NCBI RefSeq assembly: GCF_900102535.1
Contig: NZ_FNBP01000009.1
Span: 1-64,000, forward strand
Direction of reading: 5' to 3'
Source: Sulfitobacter delicatus
GTDB lineage: Bacteria > Pseudomonadota > Alphaproteobacteria > Rhodobacterales > Rhodobacteraceae
Length of the DNA: 64,000 nt
Of the stretch, positions 13,981 to 23,641 are shown in pieces. Position numbers and translations under genes: made by a program. Under the pieces are notes generated by a model. It did not search any database, had not been told where the DNA came from, and saw nothing but the letters and a program-made list of their open reading frames with translations. The stretch's first letter is position 1. The number at the start of each line of letters is the position of its first letter.

Positions 13981-14337
13981 ATGATGAAAACACTGATCAT
14001 GGTGGCCCTCGGCGGCGCTCTGGGCGCGAGCCTGCGGTTCCTTGTTGGTCTCGCGGTCGGCTTTCCTTTGGGCACTTTGGCGGTCAATGTCGTAGGCTCT
14101 TTGGCCATCGGAATGGTCTGGGTGCTGCTGGCGGAAAAATCGACCCTGCTGCTGCCCTTTCTGATGACGGGATTGCTGGGCGGTTTCACGACCTTTTCGG
14201 CGTTTTCACTCGATACCCTGCGGCTGCTCGAAGCGGGCCGGGCAGGGGTCGCATTTTCATATGTGGGGGCCTCGGTGATCTTGTCGCTGGCCGCCTGTTT
14301 GCTGGGCCTCTGGGTGGCCCGAGAGGTGTTGGCATGA
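13981..14337 (+). CDS. crcB: CrcB/Fluc fluoride ion channel
   Basis: The protein of about 118 residues has four hydrophobic helices and the conserved Fluc stretches GALGASLRFLVG, GTLAVNVVGSLAIG (the N-V-x-G motif) and GGFTTFSAFSLDT (the TTFSxFSxE/D fluoride-coordinating motif). It works as a dual-topology dimer exporting fluoride. The ATG at 13981 is preferred over the GTG two codons upstream. No fluoride riboswitch is apparent in the 30 bases before it. The stop overlaps the rluC start. Confidence 0.9.
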   Translation: MMKTLIMVALGGALGASLRFLVGLAVGFPLGTLAVNVVGSLAIGMVWVLLAEKSTLLLPFLMTGLLGGFTTFSAFSLDTLRLLEAGRAGVAFSYVGASVILSLAACLLGLWVAREVLA

Positions 14338-15380
14338 GCCGCGTACAAACCATTACCGTCGCCGTGGGCGATGGCGACCAACGGCTGGATCGTTGGTTCA
14401 AGCGGATGTTTCCGCAGATCAATCAGGGGCTCATCGAAAAGATGTGCCGCAAGGGTGAAATTCGCGTCGATGGGGGCCGGGTGAAGGCCAACACAAGGCT
14501 GGAAGCGGGCCAAGAGGTGCGCGTGCCGCCGCTGCCCGATAGCGCGCCCCCGCCGCCGCCTAAGCGGACGCGGATCACCGATGCCGATGCCAAGATGATC
14601 CGCAACTGCGTGATCTACCGCGATGATCATGTGATTGCGTTGAACAAGCCGCCGGGCTTGGCGGTGCAGGGCGGCTCGGGGCAGGCGGATCGCCATGTCG
14701 ATGCGCTGTCCGAGGCGCTGATCTTTGATGCCGAGGAAAAGCCGCGTCTGGTGCACCGGTTGGACCGGGACACCTCTGGCGTGCTGCTGCTGGCGCGGAC
14801 CCGTTTGGCGGCCAAGGCGCTGACGGCGGCCATGCGCCACCGCGAGACGCGCAAGATTTACTGGGCCATCGTGGCTGGTGTGCCGACGCCGTACTTGGGC
14901 GAGATCAAATATGGCCTCGTTAAAGCCGGCGGCCACGGACGCAGCGGTGAGGGCGAGAAAATGATCGCCGTGCATCCGCGTGACATGGACGCGACGCCCG
15001 GAGCGAAGCGGGCGCACACGCTTTACGCCACGCTCTTCCGCGTCGGCTCGCGCGCCTCTTGGGTGGCGATGGAGCCGGTTACGGGCCGCACCCACCAGCT
15101 GCGCGCGCATATGGCCGAGATCGGGCATCCGATTGTTGGCGATGGCAAATACGGCGGCTCGGGGCAGGAAAATCTTGGCGATGGCTGGGGCGCGCAACTG
15201 GGCGGGATCATCTCGAAAAAGCTGCACCTGCACGCGCGGATGATGCGTTTTGAGCATCCCCATACCCGCAAGACCGTCACCATCACCGCTGAGCTGCCCG
15301 AGCATATGGCGCATAGCTGGGACACCTTTGGCTGGACCGAAGATCTGGCGGATGAGGACCCTTTCGAGGCGCTGCAATGA
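14334..15380 (+). CDS. rluC: 23S rRNA pseudouridine synthase, RluC/RluD family
   Basis: A 348-residue RluA-family enzyme. An S4 RNA-binding domain (about residues 16-70, RLDRWFKRMFPQIN... and GEIRVDGGRVKANTRL) is followed by a Pro-rich linker. The catalytic domain carries HRLDRDTSG with the catalytic Asp at 144 and the RTHQLRAHMAEIGHPIVGD region. It isomerises specific uridines in 23S rRNA. RluC is a better guess than RluD because of its place next to the HAD and ATP12 genes in relatives. It overlaps both neighbours by four bases. Confidence 0.85.
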   Translation: MSRVQTITVAVGDGDQRLDRWFKRMFPQINQGLIEKMCRKGEIRVDGGRVKANTRLEAGQEVRVPPLPDSAPPPPPKRTRITDADAKMIRNCVIYRDDHVIALNKPPGLAVQGGSGQADRHVDALSEALIFDAEEKPRLVHRLDRDTSGVLLLARTRLAAKALTAAMRHRETRKIYWAIVAGVPTPYLGEIKYGLVKAGGHGRSGEGEKMIAVHPRDMDATPGAKRAHTLYATLFRVGSRASWVAMEPVTGRTHQLRAHMAEIGHPIVGDGKYGGSGQENLGDGWGAQLGGIISKKLHLHARMMRFEHPHTRKTVTITAELPEHMAHSWDTFGWTEDLADEDPFEALQ

Positions 15381-16060
15381 GCCGACCTTTGCGGCTGGTG
15401 ATCTTTGATGTCGATGGCACGTTGGTCGACAGTCAGGGCGATATCGTCGCGGCGATGACGGCGGCTTTTGCGGCCGTCGACGCGCCTGTGCCGTCGCGCT
15501 CTGAGGTCCTGTCGATTGTTGGCCTCTCGCTGGATGTGGCGATGACGTTCTTGGCACCGACCCGTTCGGCTGGGGATCACCTGCGTATGGTGGAGGCCTA
15601 TAAGGACGCCTATATGGCGCTGCGGGCCGAGGCGGGTGTGGCACAGTCTTCGCCGCTCTATCCCGGTGCGCTCGACACCTTGCGCCAGTTGCACGCAGAG
15701 CCAGAAGTGCTGCTCGGCGTGGCCACCGGCAAGTCAAAGCGCGGGCTCGATAAGCTGATTGCCGGGCATGGGCTGGAGGGGCTGTTCGTCACCCAGCAGG
15801 TGGCAGATTTTCATCCCTCGAAGCCGCATCCGTCGATGATCCATCAAGCGATGGCGGACGCAGGCGTTGAGCCGGAGGCGACTGTGATGATCGGCGATAC
15901 CTCTTTCGATATGGATATGGCCGCCGCCGCCGGCGTGACCGGGATCGGCGTGAAATGGGGCTATCATAGCGCCGACAAGTTGGTCGCAGCGACGCATCTG
16001 GTCGATGACTATGCCGCGTTGCCGACCCTGCTAGAACAGATCTGGAGCATTCCTGCATGA
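15377..16060 (+). CDS. HAD-superfamily hydrolase, phosphoglycolate-phosphatase-like
   Basis: The 227-residue protein starts with the HAD motif I (IFDVDGTLVDS, Asp11 nucleophile and Asp13). Motif II is VATGKSKRGL, a Lys near KPHPSMI gives motif III, and MIGDTSFDMDMAAAA gives motif IV. The cap inserted after motif I is of the helical C1 type, matching Gph and related phosphatases. The substrate cannot be fixed from sequence. It overlaps rluC and the ATP12 gene, implying an operon. Confidence 0.85.
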   Translation: MSRPLRLVIFDVDGTLVDSQGDIVAAMTAAFAAVDAPVPSRSEVLSIVGLSLDVAMTFLAPTRSAGDHLRMVEAYKDAYMALRAEAGVAQSSPLYPGALDTLRQLHAEPEVLLGVATGKSKRGLDKLIAGHGLEGLFVTQQVADFHPSKPHPSMIHQAMADAGVEPEATVMIGDTSFDMDMAAAAGVTGIGVKWGYHSADKLVAATHLVDDYAALPTLLEQIWSIPA

Positions 16061-16770
16061 GTGACTGGAAAGCCAAACGCTTTTGGAAAGACGCAGCGGT
16101 GGTTGAGGTCGAAGGTGGCTTTACCGTCGAACTGGATGGCCGCCGCGTGAAGACACCTGCGAAACGTCCCCTGACCTTGCCGACCCGCGCGATGGCCGAG
16201 GCTGTCGCTGCCGAATGGCAGGCGCAGGAGAAACAAATCGACCCGCGCACCATGCCGGTGACCAAAACAGCCAATGCTGCGATCGATAAGGTTGCGGTGC
16301 AAAAAGATGAGGTCGTCGAAATGCTGGCCGCCTATGGCGACAGCGACCTGCTCTGCTACCGCGCGGAAAGCCCAGAGGAATTGGTGGCCCGTCAAGACGC
16401 GCTGTGGGATCCGATGCTCGACTGGGCTGCGGCGCATCTCGGCGCAAAGCTAGCGCCCCGCCGCGGTATCATGCACGCGCCGCAAGACCCTCAGGCGCTG
16501 GCGGAACTGTACCGCCGTACTGCGGCGCTCGACGCGTTCGAACTGGCAGCCTTTCATGACCTCGTGAGCCTGACCGGCTCGCTGGTGCTGGGCTTTGCCG
16601 CGCTTGAGCAATCCCACGCGCCCGAAGACATCTGGACCCTGTCGCGTTTGGACGAGACTTGGCAGGCGGAGCAATGGGGCCGCGATGACATTGCCGAGGC
16701 CGAAGCCGAGATCAAACGGCAAGCCTTTTTGCACGCCTGCGCAATGATCGTACTTTGTCGGGCGGCTTAG
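16057..16770 (+). CDS. ATP12-family F1-ATPase assembly chaperone
   Basis: The 237-residue protein begins WKAKRFWKDAAVVEVEGGF and contains LDGRRVKTPAKRPLTLPT and AAEWQAQEKQIDPRTMPVTK, which are diagnostic of ATP12. The family, present in alphaproteobacteria and mitochondria, binds the F1 alpha subunit during assembly. It ends the four-gene operon starting at crcB. The stop at 16768 is followed by an intergenic region before the amino-acid transporter operon. Confidence 0.9.
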   Translation: MSDWKAKRFWKDAAVVEVEGGFTVELDGRRVKTPAKRPLTLPTRAMAEAVAAEWQAQEKQIDPRTMPVTKTANAAIDKVAVQKDEVVEMLAAYGDSDLLCYRAESPEELVARQDALWDPMLDWAAAHLGAKLAPRRGIMHAPQDPQALAELYRRTAALDAFELAAFHDLVSLTGSLVLGFAALEQSHAPEDIWTLSRLDETWQAEQWGRDDIAEAEAEIKRQAFLHACAMIVLCRAA

Positions 16771-16926
16771 CGTTCAAATGATACCCTCGCGGCATCCTAG
16801 ATGTTAGCGCCCAAATTTTGCCCAACGCGCACTTGACCTTCAAAGCTGAATCCGCCCACACTGTTTTTCATTGAGCAGGGGCAACCCTGCGCAAGATCGC
16901 CGCCGGCGTCTTTGATGCCGGATTAA

Positions 16927-16945
16927 CCGCCAGTGAACTTGGCGG
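16927..16945 (+). other. Small hairpin in the bztA leader
   Basis: CCGCCA and TGGCGG form a 6-bp stem with a 7-base loop just before the AGGAAGAGG ribosome-binding site of bztA (ATG 16966). It may affect message stability or ribosome access. Confidence 0.3.
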
Positions 16946-16965
16946 ACTATCAGGAAGAGGTAAAA

Positions 16966-17982
16966 ATGAAAAAAACCGTAATTTTTGGCGCGCTGACCGT
17001 TGCTGGTCTTGCTGCCGGCGCTGCTGGCGCCGCGACGCTTGACGACGTTAAAGCACGTGGCAAGCTGAACTGTGGCGTGACCACCGGCCTGGCCGGCTTC
17101 GCTGCCCCCAACGCCAATGGCGAATGGGAAGGTTTCGACGTGGCCGTCTGCCGTGCCGTTGCCGCCGCTGTTCTGAACGACAAGAACGCCGTGGAATTCG
17201 TGCCGACAACCGGCAAGACCCGCTTCACCGCGCTGGCATCGGGCGAGATCGACTTCCTCGCACGGAACACCACATGGACCTTCAGCCGTGACACCGACCT
17301 GAAATTCGATTTCATCGGCGTGAACTACTACGATGGTCAGGGCTTCATGGTGCCCAAGGCGCTTGGCGTCTCCTCGGCCAAGGATCTCGACGGCGCGACC
17401 GTCTGCATCCAGACCGGTACAACAACCGAGCTGAACCTCGCGGACTTCTTCCGCAAGAACAACATCAGCTACGAGCCCGTTCCGGTTGAAACCAACGCCG
17501 AAGGCCAGCAGCAGTACCTTGCCGGTGCCTGCGACACCTACACAACAGACGCTTCCGGCCTCGCCGCGACACGCGCAACCTTCGAGAATCCCGATGAGCA
17601 CGTGCTGCTGCCCGAGATCATCTCGAAAGAGCCGCTCGGCCCGCTGGTCCGTCACGGCGACAACGACTGGGGCGACATCACCCGCTGGGTGCTGAACGCA
17701 CTGATCGCAGCTGAGGAGCTGGGCATCACCTCCGCCAACATCGAAGAGATGGCTGGCAACACCAACAACCCCGAAGTTGCTCGCCTGTTGGGCACCGAAG
17801 GTACGCTGGGTGAGATGATTGGCCTCGACGCCGAATGGGCCAAGCGCGCCATCATGGCCGAAGGCAACTACGGCGAAATCTTTGCCAAGAACATTGGCGA
17901 AGAGACACCGATCGGTCTGGCCCGTGGCCTGAACGCTCAGTGGACAGACGGCGGCCTGCTCTACGCACCGCCCTTCCGCTAA
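16966..17982 (+). CDS. bztA: Periplasmic amino-acid-binding protein, BztA/AapJ type
   Basis: The ATG at 16966 follows AGGAAGAGG. The 338-residue product has a signal peptide (MKKTVIFGALTVAGLAAGAAGAA) and a solute-binding protein family 3 domain, beginning DVKARGKLNCGVTTGLAGFA. It contains LASGEIDFLARNTTWTFSRD. BztA binds glutamate, glutamine, aspartate and asparagine; its length and motifs match AapJ/BztA rather than smaller HisJ-like proteins. It is the first gene of an operon with bztB, bztC and bztD. A stable hairpin after its stop probably keeps this gene expressed above the others. Confidence 0.9.
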   Translation: MKKTVIFGALTVAGLAAGAAGAATLDDVKARGKLNCGVTTGLAGFAAPNANGEWEGFDVAVCRAVAAAVLNDKNAVEFVPTTGKTRFTALASGEIDFLARNTTWTFSRDTDLKFDFIGVNYYDGQGFMVPKALGVSSAKDLDGATVCIQTGTTTELNLADFFRKNNISYEPVPVETNAEGQQQYLAGACDTYTTDASGLAATRATFENPDEHVLLPEIISKEPLGPLVRHGDNDWGDITRWVLNALIAAEELGITSANIEEMAGNTNNPEVARLLGTEGTLGEMIGLDAEWAKRAIMAEGNYGEIFAKNIGEETPIGLARGLNAQWTDGGLLYAPPFR

Positions 17983-17990
17983 ATATTAGC

Positions 17991-18020
17991 CAAGGGGCGC
18001 AGGAATTCCTGCGCCCCTTG
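17991..18020 (+). terminator. Attenuating hairpin between bztA and bztB
   Basis: A perfect 13-bp stem (CAAGGGGCGCAGG and its complement) with a 4-base AATT loop lies just after the bztA stop. There is no strong T-tract. Such hairpins after binding-protein genes commonly stop most transcripts or protect the upstream message, giving excess binding protein. Confidence 0.7.
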
Positions 18021-18175
18021 TGCCTCTGACCAAGACAAAACCGAGACGACGAACGAAGCCCCAAACGATAATAAAAACCCACGATCGAACCAACCGATCA
18101 ACGACCAAAAAATGATTCGGCTAAGATGCTGCGAAGGCATCAAAAATAATAAGGCCGGAACACAGGGATACAGAC

Positions 18176-19390
18176 ATGACCACAATATCCGACCCTCCAC
18201 AGGAGTCGTTCCGGCCATCTATGCTGTTGAGCGACACCCGTTACCGGTCGATTACCTTTCAGGTGATCGCGCTGGCGCTTCTGCTCACGGCAATCTGGTA
18301 TCTGGGATCGAACCTCGCTGCCAACCTGCGGGCAGCCGGGCTGAACATCTCGTTCCAGTTCCTTGGCAACCCTGCCGGCTATGACATCAACCAAACACTG
18401 ATCCCCTATACCAGCCAGTCAACTAACCTGCAGGCGGCTTGGGTCGGGATCATAAACACGCTTCTGGTCTCTTTCCTTGCCTGTATCACGGCCACCATCT
18501 TTGGGGTGATCGCCGGGGTTCTGCGCCTGTCCAACAACTGGTTGGTGCGCAAGCTGATGGCCGGTTACGTCGAGATCTTCCGCAACATCCCGGTGCTGAT
18601 CTGGATCCTGATCATCTATACGATCATGACCGCCGCCATGCCCGCGCCGAGCGCCTTCCGCGGCGATGATCCGGCCTCGAGCATGATGCTCGGCTCTTTC
18701 GCCTTTACCAACCGCGGGGTCTATATCCCCGGGCCGGTCATGGGGCCGGGCTCGTTTATCGTGGTCGCCACTTTCGTAGCCTCTGTGATCGGCGTTTTTG
18801 CCTACCGCCGCTACGCAACCAAACTGCTTTATGACACGGGCCGTCTGCTGCCGATGCTGTGGCCGTCTGTGGCGATCCTGCTGGTGCCGACGATCGTGAT
18901 GTTCTTCATTCTGGGCATGCCCATCGGGCTGGACTACCCCGCTTTGAAAGGCTTCAACTTCCAAGGTGGCATCCAGATCGGTGCGCCGCTGATCGCGCTG
19001 TGGTTTGCTCTGTCGATCTACACCGGGGCTTTCATTGCCGAGAACGTCCGTGCGGGCATTCAGGCGGTGAGCCGCGGCCAGACCGAGGCCGCCGCTGCTC
19101 TGGGGCTGCGCTCGGGCCGGATCATGAACCTTGTGGTTTTGCCGCAAGCGCTTCGCGTGATCATCCCGCCGCTGATCTCCAACTATCTGAACATTACCAA
19201 GAACTCTTCGCTGGCGATCCTTGTGGGCTATGCCGACATCACCGCGACGCTGGGGGGGATCACCCTGAACCAGACCGGTCGCGCGATTGAATGCGTCGTC
19301 CTCTTGATGCTGTTCTACCTTGTTATCTCACTGGGAATTTCGATGGTGATGAACGTCTACAACAACGCAACGAAGCTGAAGGAGCGCTGA
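18176..19390 (+). CDS. bztB: Amino-acid ABC transporter permease, BztB/AapQ type
   Basis: A 404-residue polytopic inner-membrane protein with eight or so hydrophobic helices. It carries the long internal loop typical of AapQ/BztB and a C-terminal permease domain containing the EAA-like loop AAAALGLRSGRIMNLVVLPQ. It pairs with bztC to form the channel for glutamate/glutamine/aspartate/asparagine uptake driven by BztD. It begins 193 bases after bztA and ends four bases before bztC. Confidence 0.9.
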   Translation: MTTISDPPQESFRPSMLLSDTRYRSITFQVIALALLLTAIWYLGSNLAANLRAAGLNISFQFLGNPAGYDINQTLIPYTSQSTNLQAAWVGIINTLLVSFLACITATIFGVIAGVLRLSNNWLVRKLMAGYVEIFRNIPVLIWILIIYTIMTAAMPAPSAFRGDDPASSMMLGSFAFTNRGVYIPGPVMGPGSFIVVATFVASVIGVFAYRRYATKLLYDTGRLLPMLWPSVAILLVPTIVMFFILGMPIGLDYPALKGFNFQGGIQIGAPLIALWFALSIYTGAFIAENVRAGIQAVSRGQTEAAAALGLRSGRIMNLVVLPQALRVIIPPLISNYLNITKNSSLAILVGYADITATLGGITLNQTGRAIECVVLLMLFYLVISLGISMVMNVYNNATKLKER

Positions 19391-19393
19391 GCC

Positions 19394-20692
19394 ATGTCTG
19401 ATACACATGCCGAATCCATCGCCTTCGTGCGCGAGTCCTCGCTGCCACCTGCCGCGCCGCCGGATAAGGTTGGCGGTCCGCTGAAATGGGTAAAGGACAA
19501 CCTCTTCCCAACATGGGCCAACGCGCTCCTGACGGTGGTGGCCCTCTACTTCCTCTATCTTCTGCTCGCCGGTTCGCTGCCGTGGCTGTTAAATGGTGTG
19601 TGGGGTGCCAGCAGCCTGTCCGAGTGCCGCGAAGTGCTCGACGGGGCGACAGGCGCCTGCTTCTCGGTTCTGACCGAGCGCTGGCACCAGTTGCTCTTCG
19701 GCTTCAAATACCCCAGCGATCAATATTGGCGCCCGACACTGGCGCTGGTGCTTCTGTTCCTTGCGGTGGCGCCCGTGCTCTTTATCGACCTGCCGCGTAA
19801 GATGCTGCTCTTCACAGGCATCTACCCCTTCCTTGCCTTCTGGCTGATCTGGGGCGGGCCGATCTGGGGGCCGCTCTTTGCTCTGGTTGGTGTGGTCGTG
19901 GGCTATATGGTCTATGCCCGCTTGGTGCATAACAGCTTTGCCAAGGCGCTTGCCGCCGGTTTGCTGGCCGCCATCGCCGTTTGGTATGTTGGAGGCTTTA
20001 TCGGTGACGCGTTGCGGCCTGCTTCGCCGCTGCTCGAAGCGGTGCCAAGCCGTGACCTCGGGGGCTTCATGCTCAACATGATGCTGGGGATCACCTGTGT
20101 GTCACTGTCGCTGCCCATCGGCATTGCGCTGGCGCTTGGCCGCCAATCGCATTTGCCGATCGTCAAAGGCATCTGCGTGGTCTTCATCGAATTCGTTCGG
20201 GGTGTGCCGCTCATCACTTTGCTCTTCGTGGCGAACGTGATGCTGGCCTATTTCTTCCCGCCCGGCTCAGGCGTCGATCTCTTCATCCGCGTTGTGATCA
20301 TGATCACCATGTTCTCCTCGGCCTATATTGCCGAGGTGATCCGGGGTGGCCTCGCCGCCCTGCCAAAGGGCCAGTATGAAGCCGCCGACAGCCTCGGCCT
20401 CGACTATGCACAGGCGATGCGGCTGATCATCCTGCCGCAAGCGCTGAAGATCTCGATCCCGGGCATCGTCAACATCGCGGTGGGTCTGTTCAAGGACACC
20501 ACGCTGGTCTCGGTGATCTCGCTTTTCGACATCATCGGCATGATCCGCGGCCCGATCCTCGCCTCGACCGACTGGAACGGCGTCTACTGGGAGCTTTTCC
20601 TCTTTGCTTCCGTGCTGTTCTTCATCGTCTGCTACGGCATTTCACAATATTCGCAGTGGCTGGAACGCCGTCTTGCGACTGACCATCGTTAA
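19394..20692 (+). CDS. bztC: Amino-acid ABC transporter permease, BztC/AapM type
   Basis: The 432-residue partner of bztB, with several N-terminal helices not found in single-domain permeases and a C-terminal permease domain ([20 protein letters not shown] and the coupling loop [20 protein letters not shown]). Members of the Bzt/Aap family are unusually long, and the length here agrees. The start at ATG 19394 follows a GAGCGCTGAGCC stretch overlapping the bztB stop region. Confidence 0.9.
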   Translation: MSDTHAESIAFVRESSLPPAAPPDKVGGPLKWVKDNLFPTWANALLTVVALYFLYLLLAGSLPWLLNGVWGASSLSECREVLDGATGACFSVLTERWHQLLFGFKYPSDQYWRPTLALVLLFLAVAPVLFIDLPRKMLLFTGIYPFLAFWLIWGGPIWGPLFALVGVVVGYMVYARLVHNSFAKALAAGLLAAIAVWYVGGFIGDALRPASPLLEAVPSRDLGGFMLNMMLGITCVSLSLPIGIALALGRQSHLPIVKGICVVFIEFVRGVPLITLLFVANVMLAYFFPPGSGVDLFIRVVIMITMFSSAYIAEVIRGGLAALPKGQYEAADSLGLDYAQAMRLIILPQALKISIPGIVNIAVGLFKDTTLVSVISLFDIIGMIRGPILASTDWNGVYWELFLFASVLFFIVCYGISQYSQWLERRLATDHR

Positions 20693-20706
20693 GGGAGGGT
20701 TCTCAC

Positions 20707-21474
20707 ATGGCTGAGACCGCACAAATGCAGGTATCCGACGAAGTCGCGATCCGTATCAACAACATGAACAAATGGTATGGCGCGTTTCACGTGCTGCGCG
20801 ACATCAACCTGACGGTGCACCGCGGCGAACGCATCGTGATCTGCGGGCCTTCGGGCTCGGGTAAATCGACGCTGATCCGCTGCATCAACGCCTTGGAAGA
20901 GCACCAGAAGGGCAGCATTGAAGTCGACGGCACGCTGCTTTCCTCGGACCTCAAGAATATCGACAAGATTCGCTCCGAAGTCGGCATGTGCTTTCAGCAC
21001 TTCAACCTCTTCCCGCATCTGACGATCCTTGAGAACTGCACGCTGGCCCCGATCTGGGTGCGCAAGACGCCTAAGAAGGAAGCCGAAGAAACGGCGATGC
21101 ATTTCCTTGAAAAGGTGAAGATCCCCGATCAGGCCAACAAATACCCCGGTCAGCTTTCCGGTGGTCAGCAGCAGCGTGTGGCGATCGCCCGCTCGCTTTG
21201 CATGCGCCCACGCATCATGCTGTTTGACGAGCCGACATCGGCGCTTGACCCTGAGATGATCAAAGAAGTGCTCGACACGATGATCGAGCTTGCCGAAGAG
21301 GGCATGACGATGCTTTGCGTGACGCACGAGATGGGCTTTGCCCGTCAGGTGGCGAACCGGGTGATCTTTATGGACGAAGGCCAGATCGTTGAGCAGAACG
21401 AGCCGGAAGCCTTCTTCAACAACCCGCAAAGCCCGCGGACGCAACTGTTCCTGAGCCAGATTCTGGGTCACTGA
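20707..21474 (+). CDS. bztD: Amino-acid ABC transporter ATP-binding protein, BztD/AapP type
   Basis: A 255-residue ABC ATPase with Walker [10 protein letters not shown] (about residue 45), Q-loop [11 protein letters not shown], signature LSGGQQQR and Walker [14 protein letters not shown], followed by the H-loop CVTHEMGFA. These are the motifs of the polar-amino-acid (GlnQ/HisP) branch. AAGGGAGG precedes the ATG. It ends the operon and is followed by a strong terminator at 21503. Confidence 0.92.
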   Translation: MAETAQMQVSDEVAIRINNMNKWYGAFHVLRDINLTVHRGERIVICGPSGSGKSTLIRCINALEEHQKGSIEVDGTLLSSDLKNIDKIRSEVGMCFQHFNLFPHLTILENCTLAPIWVRKTPKKEAEETAMHFLEKVKIPDQANKYPGQLSGGQQQRVAIARSLCMRPRIMLFDEPTSALDPEMIKEVLDTMIELAEEGMTMLCVTHEMGFARQVANRVIFMDEGQIVEQNEPEAFFNNPQSPRTQLFLSQILGH

Positions 21475-21502
21475 ACCGCGCTACGGCGGCACAAGTTACG
21501 AA

Positions 21503-21532
21503 AAACGCCCCGGCCATTTGGTCGGGGCGTTT
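21503..21532 (+). terminator. Rho-independent terminator after bztD
   Basis: AAACGCCCCGGCC pairs with GGTCGGGGCGTTT across an ATTT loop with a single G-T pair, followed by GCGTTTCA. The A/T-flanked stem can work in both directions, which suits the convergent sixA gene at 21538. Confidence 0.8.
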
Positions 21533-21537
21533 GCGTT

Positions 21538-22032
21538 TCAGACTAGTTCTTTCGGTACGGTAAAGGCGCGCAGCCGCCCGCTGTGCCACTGCAGGTCGGC
21601 CCAGTCGTCAATGTCAAAATCCATGACCGTGGTCGCGCCGGAGGGGTAGCGGTTAAAGCTATCTTGCAGGGGTGGGTCTTGCAGCAGGCTCGCCGCAGCT
21701 GACGCGATGCCGGGATTATGGGCCACGAGCAGCACGGACGGCCCCCCGGCGCGCTGGCGCAGGGTTCCGATGATCTCGTCAGGGTCTGCTAAATACAGCT
21801 GTCGGTGGTGGTCGACGACGCAGCTCGGCGGTAGGTTCAAGAGCGTGCAAGTCTCTCGCGTACGGCTGGCGGTGGAACACAGCACCCTACCCGGCACCAA
21901 CCCTTCCGTGCGCAACCAGTTGCCAAGAGCCTCCGCCGCAGCCCGCCCGCGCGCGTTCAGCGGGCGGTCGTGGTCGCTGGTGCCCTGGGACCAGTCAGAT
22001 TTCGCATGTCGCATTAAAATCAGGCGGCGCAT
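21538..22032 (-). CDS. SixA-type phosphohistidine phosphatase
   Basis: Choosing the ATG at 22032 gives a 164-residue histidine-phosphatase-superfamily protein beginning MRRLILMRHAKSDW, with the catalytic RHG-like motif as RHAKSD (His9). It then has RPLNARGRAAAEALG and VAHNPGIASAA (second His). SixA removes phosphate from histidine phosphotransfer proteins such as PTS HPr or ArcB. The frame is open upstream for 46 codons, but that part overlaps the argB intergenic DNA and lacks conserved features. It runs convergent with bztD. Confidence 0.85.
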   Translation of the reverse strand: MRRLILMRHAKSDWSQGTSDHDRPLNARGRAAAEALGNWLRTEGLVPGRVLCSTASRTRETCTLLNLPPSCVVDHHRQLYLADPDEIIGTLRQRAGGPSVLLVAHNPGIASAAASLLQDPPLQDSFNRYPSGATTVMDFDIDDWADLQWHSGRLRAFTVPKELV

Positions 22033-22090
22033 AAAGGTCCTTTCGCTGCTCACCCCATCATAGGGGCGAAGCAGGGGCAGGGGGCAAGCC

Positions 22091-22954
22091 TTAACCTTTG
22101 CGAATGATGCTGCCCGCGCCGTGTTCGGTGAAGAGCTCCAGCAAGCAGGCATTCGGCGCACGACCGTCAAGGATGACTGCCGCCCGTGTGCCGCCTTCCA
22201 GCGCGTCGAGGGCTGTTTGCACCTTGGGAATCATGCCGCCCGCAATCGTGCCATCGGCGATCATCTCGTTGATCTGGGTTGCGGTCAGGTCGGTGATCAC
22301 CTCGCCCGAGCCATCTTTGACGCCCGCCACGTCGGTGAGCAGCAACAGGCGGTCGGCGCCGAGGGCTGCGGCAATCGCACCGGCTGCGGTATCGCCGTTG
22401 ATGTTATAGGTCTCGCCGTCCCGGCCCATGCCCAAAGGGGCGATTACCGGGATGATGCCCTTGTCTGCAAAGTCGCGCAGGATGCGTGGGTTGACCTCCG
22501 TCGGCTTGCCGACAAGGCCAAGAGCCGGGTCTTCGGGGTCGCAGACAATCAGCCCGCTGTCCTTGCCCGAGACACCTACCGCGCGGCCGCCTTGCTCGGA
22601 GATCGCCTGCACGATTCGCGCGTTGACGAGGCCCGAGAGCACCATTTCGACCACCTCCATAGTGGCTTCATCGGTGACCCGCTTGCCGTTCACAAAATCG
22701 GATTCGATCCCGAGCCGCGCCAGCATCTTGTTGATCATCGGCCCGCCGCCATGGACGATGACTGGATGTACGCCAACCTGCCGCATCAGCGCCACGTCGC
22801 GGGCAAACTCGTCCATCGCCTCATCGCTGCCCATCGCATGACCGCCCAGCTTGATGACCACGGTGGCATCGGCATAGCGTTGCAGGAAAGGCAGAGCTTG
22901 GCTGAGGGTACGGGCGGTGGCGATCCAGTCGCGGTTCATGTCTTGCATTCTCAT
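22091..22954 (-). CDS. argB: Acetylglutamate kinase
   Basis: ArgB phosphorylates N-acetylglutamate in arginine synthesis. Visible motifs are [11 protein letters not shown] (phosphate-binding Lys/Gly), [15 protein letters not shown], the arginine-sensitive-type N-terminal helix ([17 protein letters not shown]), [15 protein letters not shown] and [13 protein letters not shown]. The ATG at 22954 is preferred among four candidates (22978, 22966, 22954, 22948), with uncertainty of a few codons. It gives 287 residues, the usual length. It lies downstream of ysxC on the minus strand. Confidence 0.92.
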   Translation of the reverse strand: MRMQDMNRDWIATARTLSQALPFLQRYADATVVIKLGGHAMGSDEAMDEFARDVALMRQVGVHPVIVHGGGPMINKMLARLGIESDFVNGKRVTDEATMEVVEMVLSGLVNARIVQAISEQGGRAVGVSGKDSGLIVCDPEDPALGLVGKPTEVNPRILRDFADKGIIPVIAPLGMGRDGETYNINGDTAAGAIAAALGADRLLLLTDVAGVKDGSGEVITDLTATQINEMIADGTIAGGMIPKVQTALDALEGGTRAAVILDGRAPNACLLELFTEHGAGSIIRKG

Positions 22955-22990
22955 TTCTTGACCCATGGGAGGCCGCATCAGCGGCGGCTG

Positions 22991-23641
22991 TCAGACCAGC
23001 GTGGCGATGATGGCACGCAGGGTGGGAATGCCCCAGCCCTTTTCCGAAGAGGTGACGACAATTTCGGGATAGGCGGCGGGGTGTTTGCTCAGCGCCTCTT
23101 TGACCTGCTCAAGGATCTTGGCGCGCTCGGCCTCTTTCACCTTGTCGGCCTTGGTCAGCACGACCTGAAAGGTGACGGCGGAACTGTCCAGAAGCGACAT
23201 GATCTCGTCATCGACCTTCTTGACCCCGTGGCGCGCGTCGATCAGCACAAAGGCCCGGCGCAGGGTCTGGCGGCCCGAGAGGTATTGCTTCAGCAAACGC
23301 TGCCATTTTTCCACAACGGGCAGGGGGGCGTTGGCATAGCCATAGCCCGGCAGGTCGACGAGGTAGTGCTCTTCGCCCGCGGTGAAGAAGTTAATCTCCT
23401 GCGTCCGGCCCGGCGTGTTGGAGGCCCGCGCGAGTGCCTTCATCCCCGTCAGCGCGTTGATCAGGGTCGATTTGCCGACGTTGGAACGGCCCGCAAAGCA
23501 GACCTCCATGCGGTCCGGCTCGGGCAGGCCATCCATCGCCACCACGCCTTTGACGAATGTGGTCTCGCCCGCAAATAACATGCGGCCCTTTTCGGCGCTC
23601 GGTGTGTCGGGCTCTTCGGCGATGGTGAAATTCATTTGCAT
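22991..23641 (-). CDS. engB: Ribosome-assembly GTPase EngB/YsxC
   Basis: This 216-residue GTPase shows the G1 motif GRSNVGKST (about residues 50-58), the TPGRTQEINFF G2 region, DLPGYGYA (G3), TKADKVKE (G4) and VTSSEKGWG (G5). It is essential for 50S subunit assembly in many bacteria. The start overlaps the stop of the MOSC gene (TGATG), indicating co-translation. It is part of the yidC-MOSC-engB-argB cluster conserved in Rhodobacteraceae. Confidence 0.93.
   Translation of the reverse strand: MQMNFTIAEEPDTPSAEKGRMLFAGETTFVKGVVAMDGLPEPDRMEVCFAGRSNVGKSTLINALTGMKALARASNTPGRTQEINFFTAGEEHYLVDLPGYGYANAPLPVVEKWQRLLKQYLSGRQTLRRAFVLIDARHGVKKVDDEIMSLLDSSAVTFQVVLTKADKVKEAERAKILEQVKEALSKHPAAYPEIVVTSSEKGWGIPTLRAIIATLV

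Noticed and set aside
13713-15737. A 674-codon open frame on the minus strand opposite crcB, rluC and the HAD gene
   Set aside because: High GC produces long open antisense frames. The product is rich in Arg, His and Pro with no motif, while the plus strand encodes well-conserved proteins across the same DNA.
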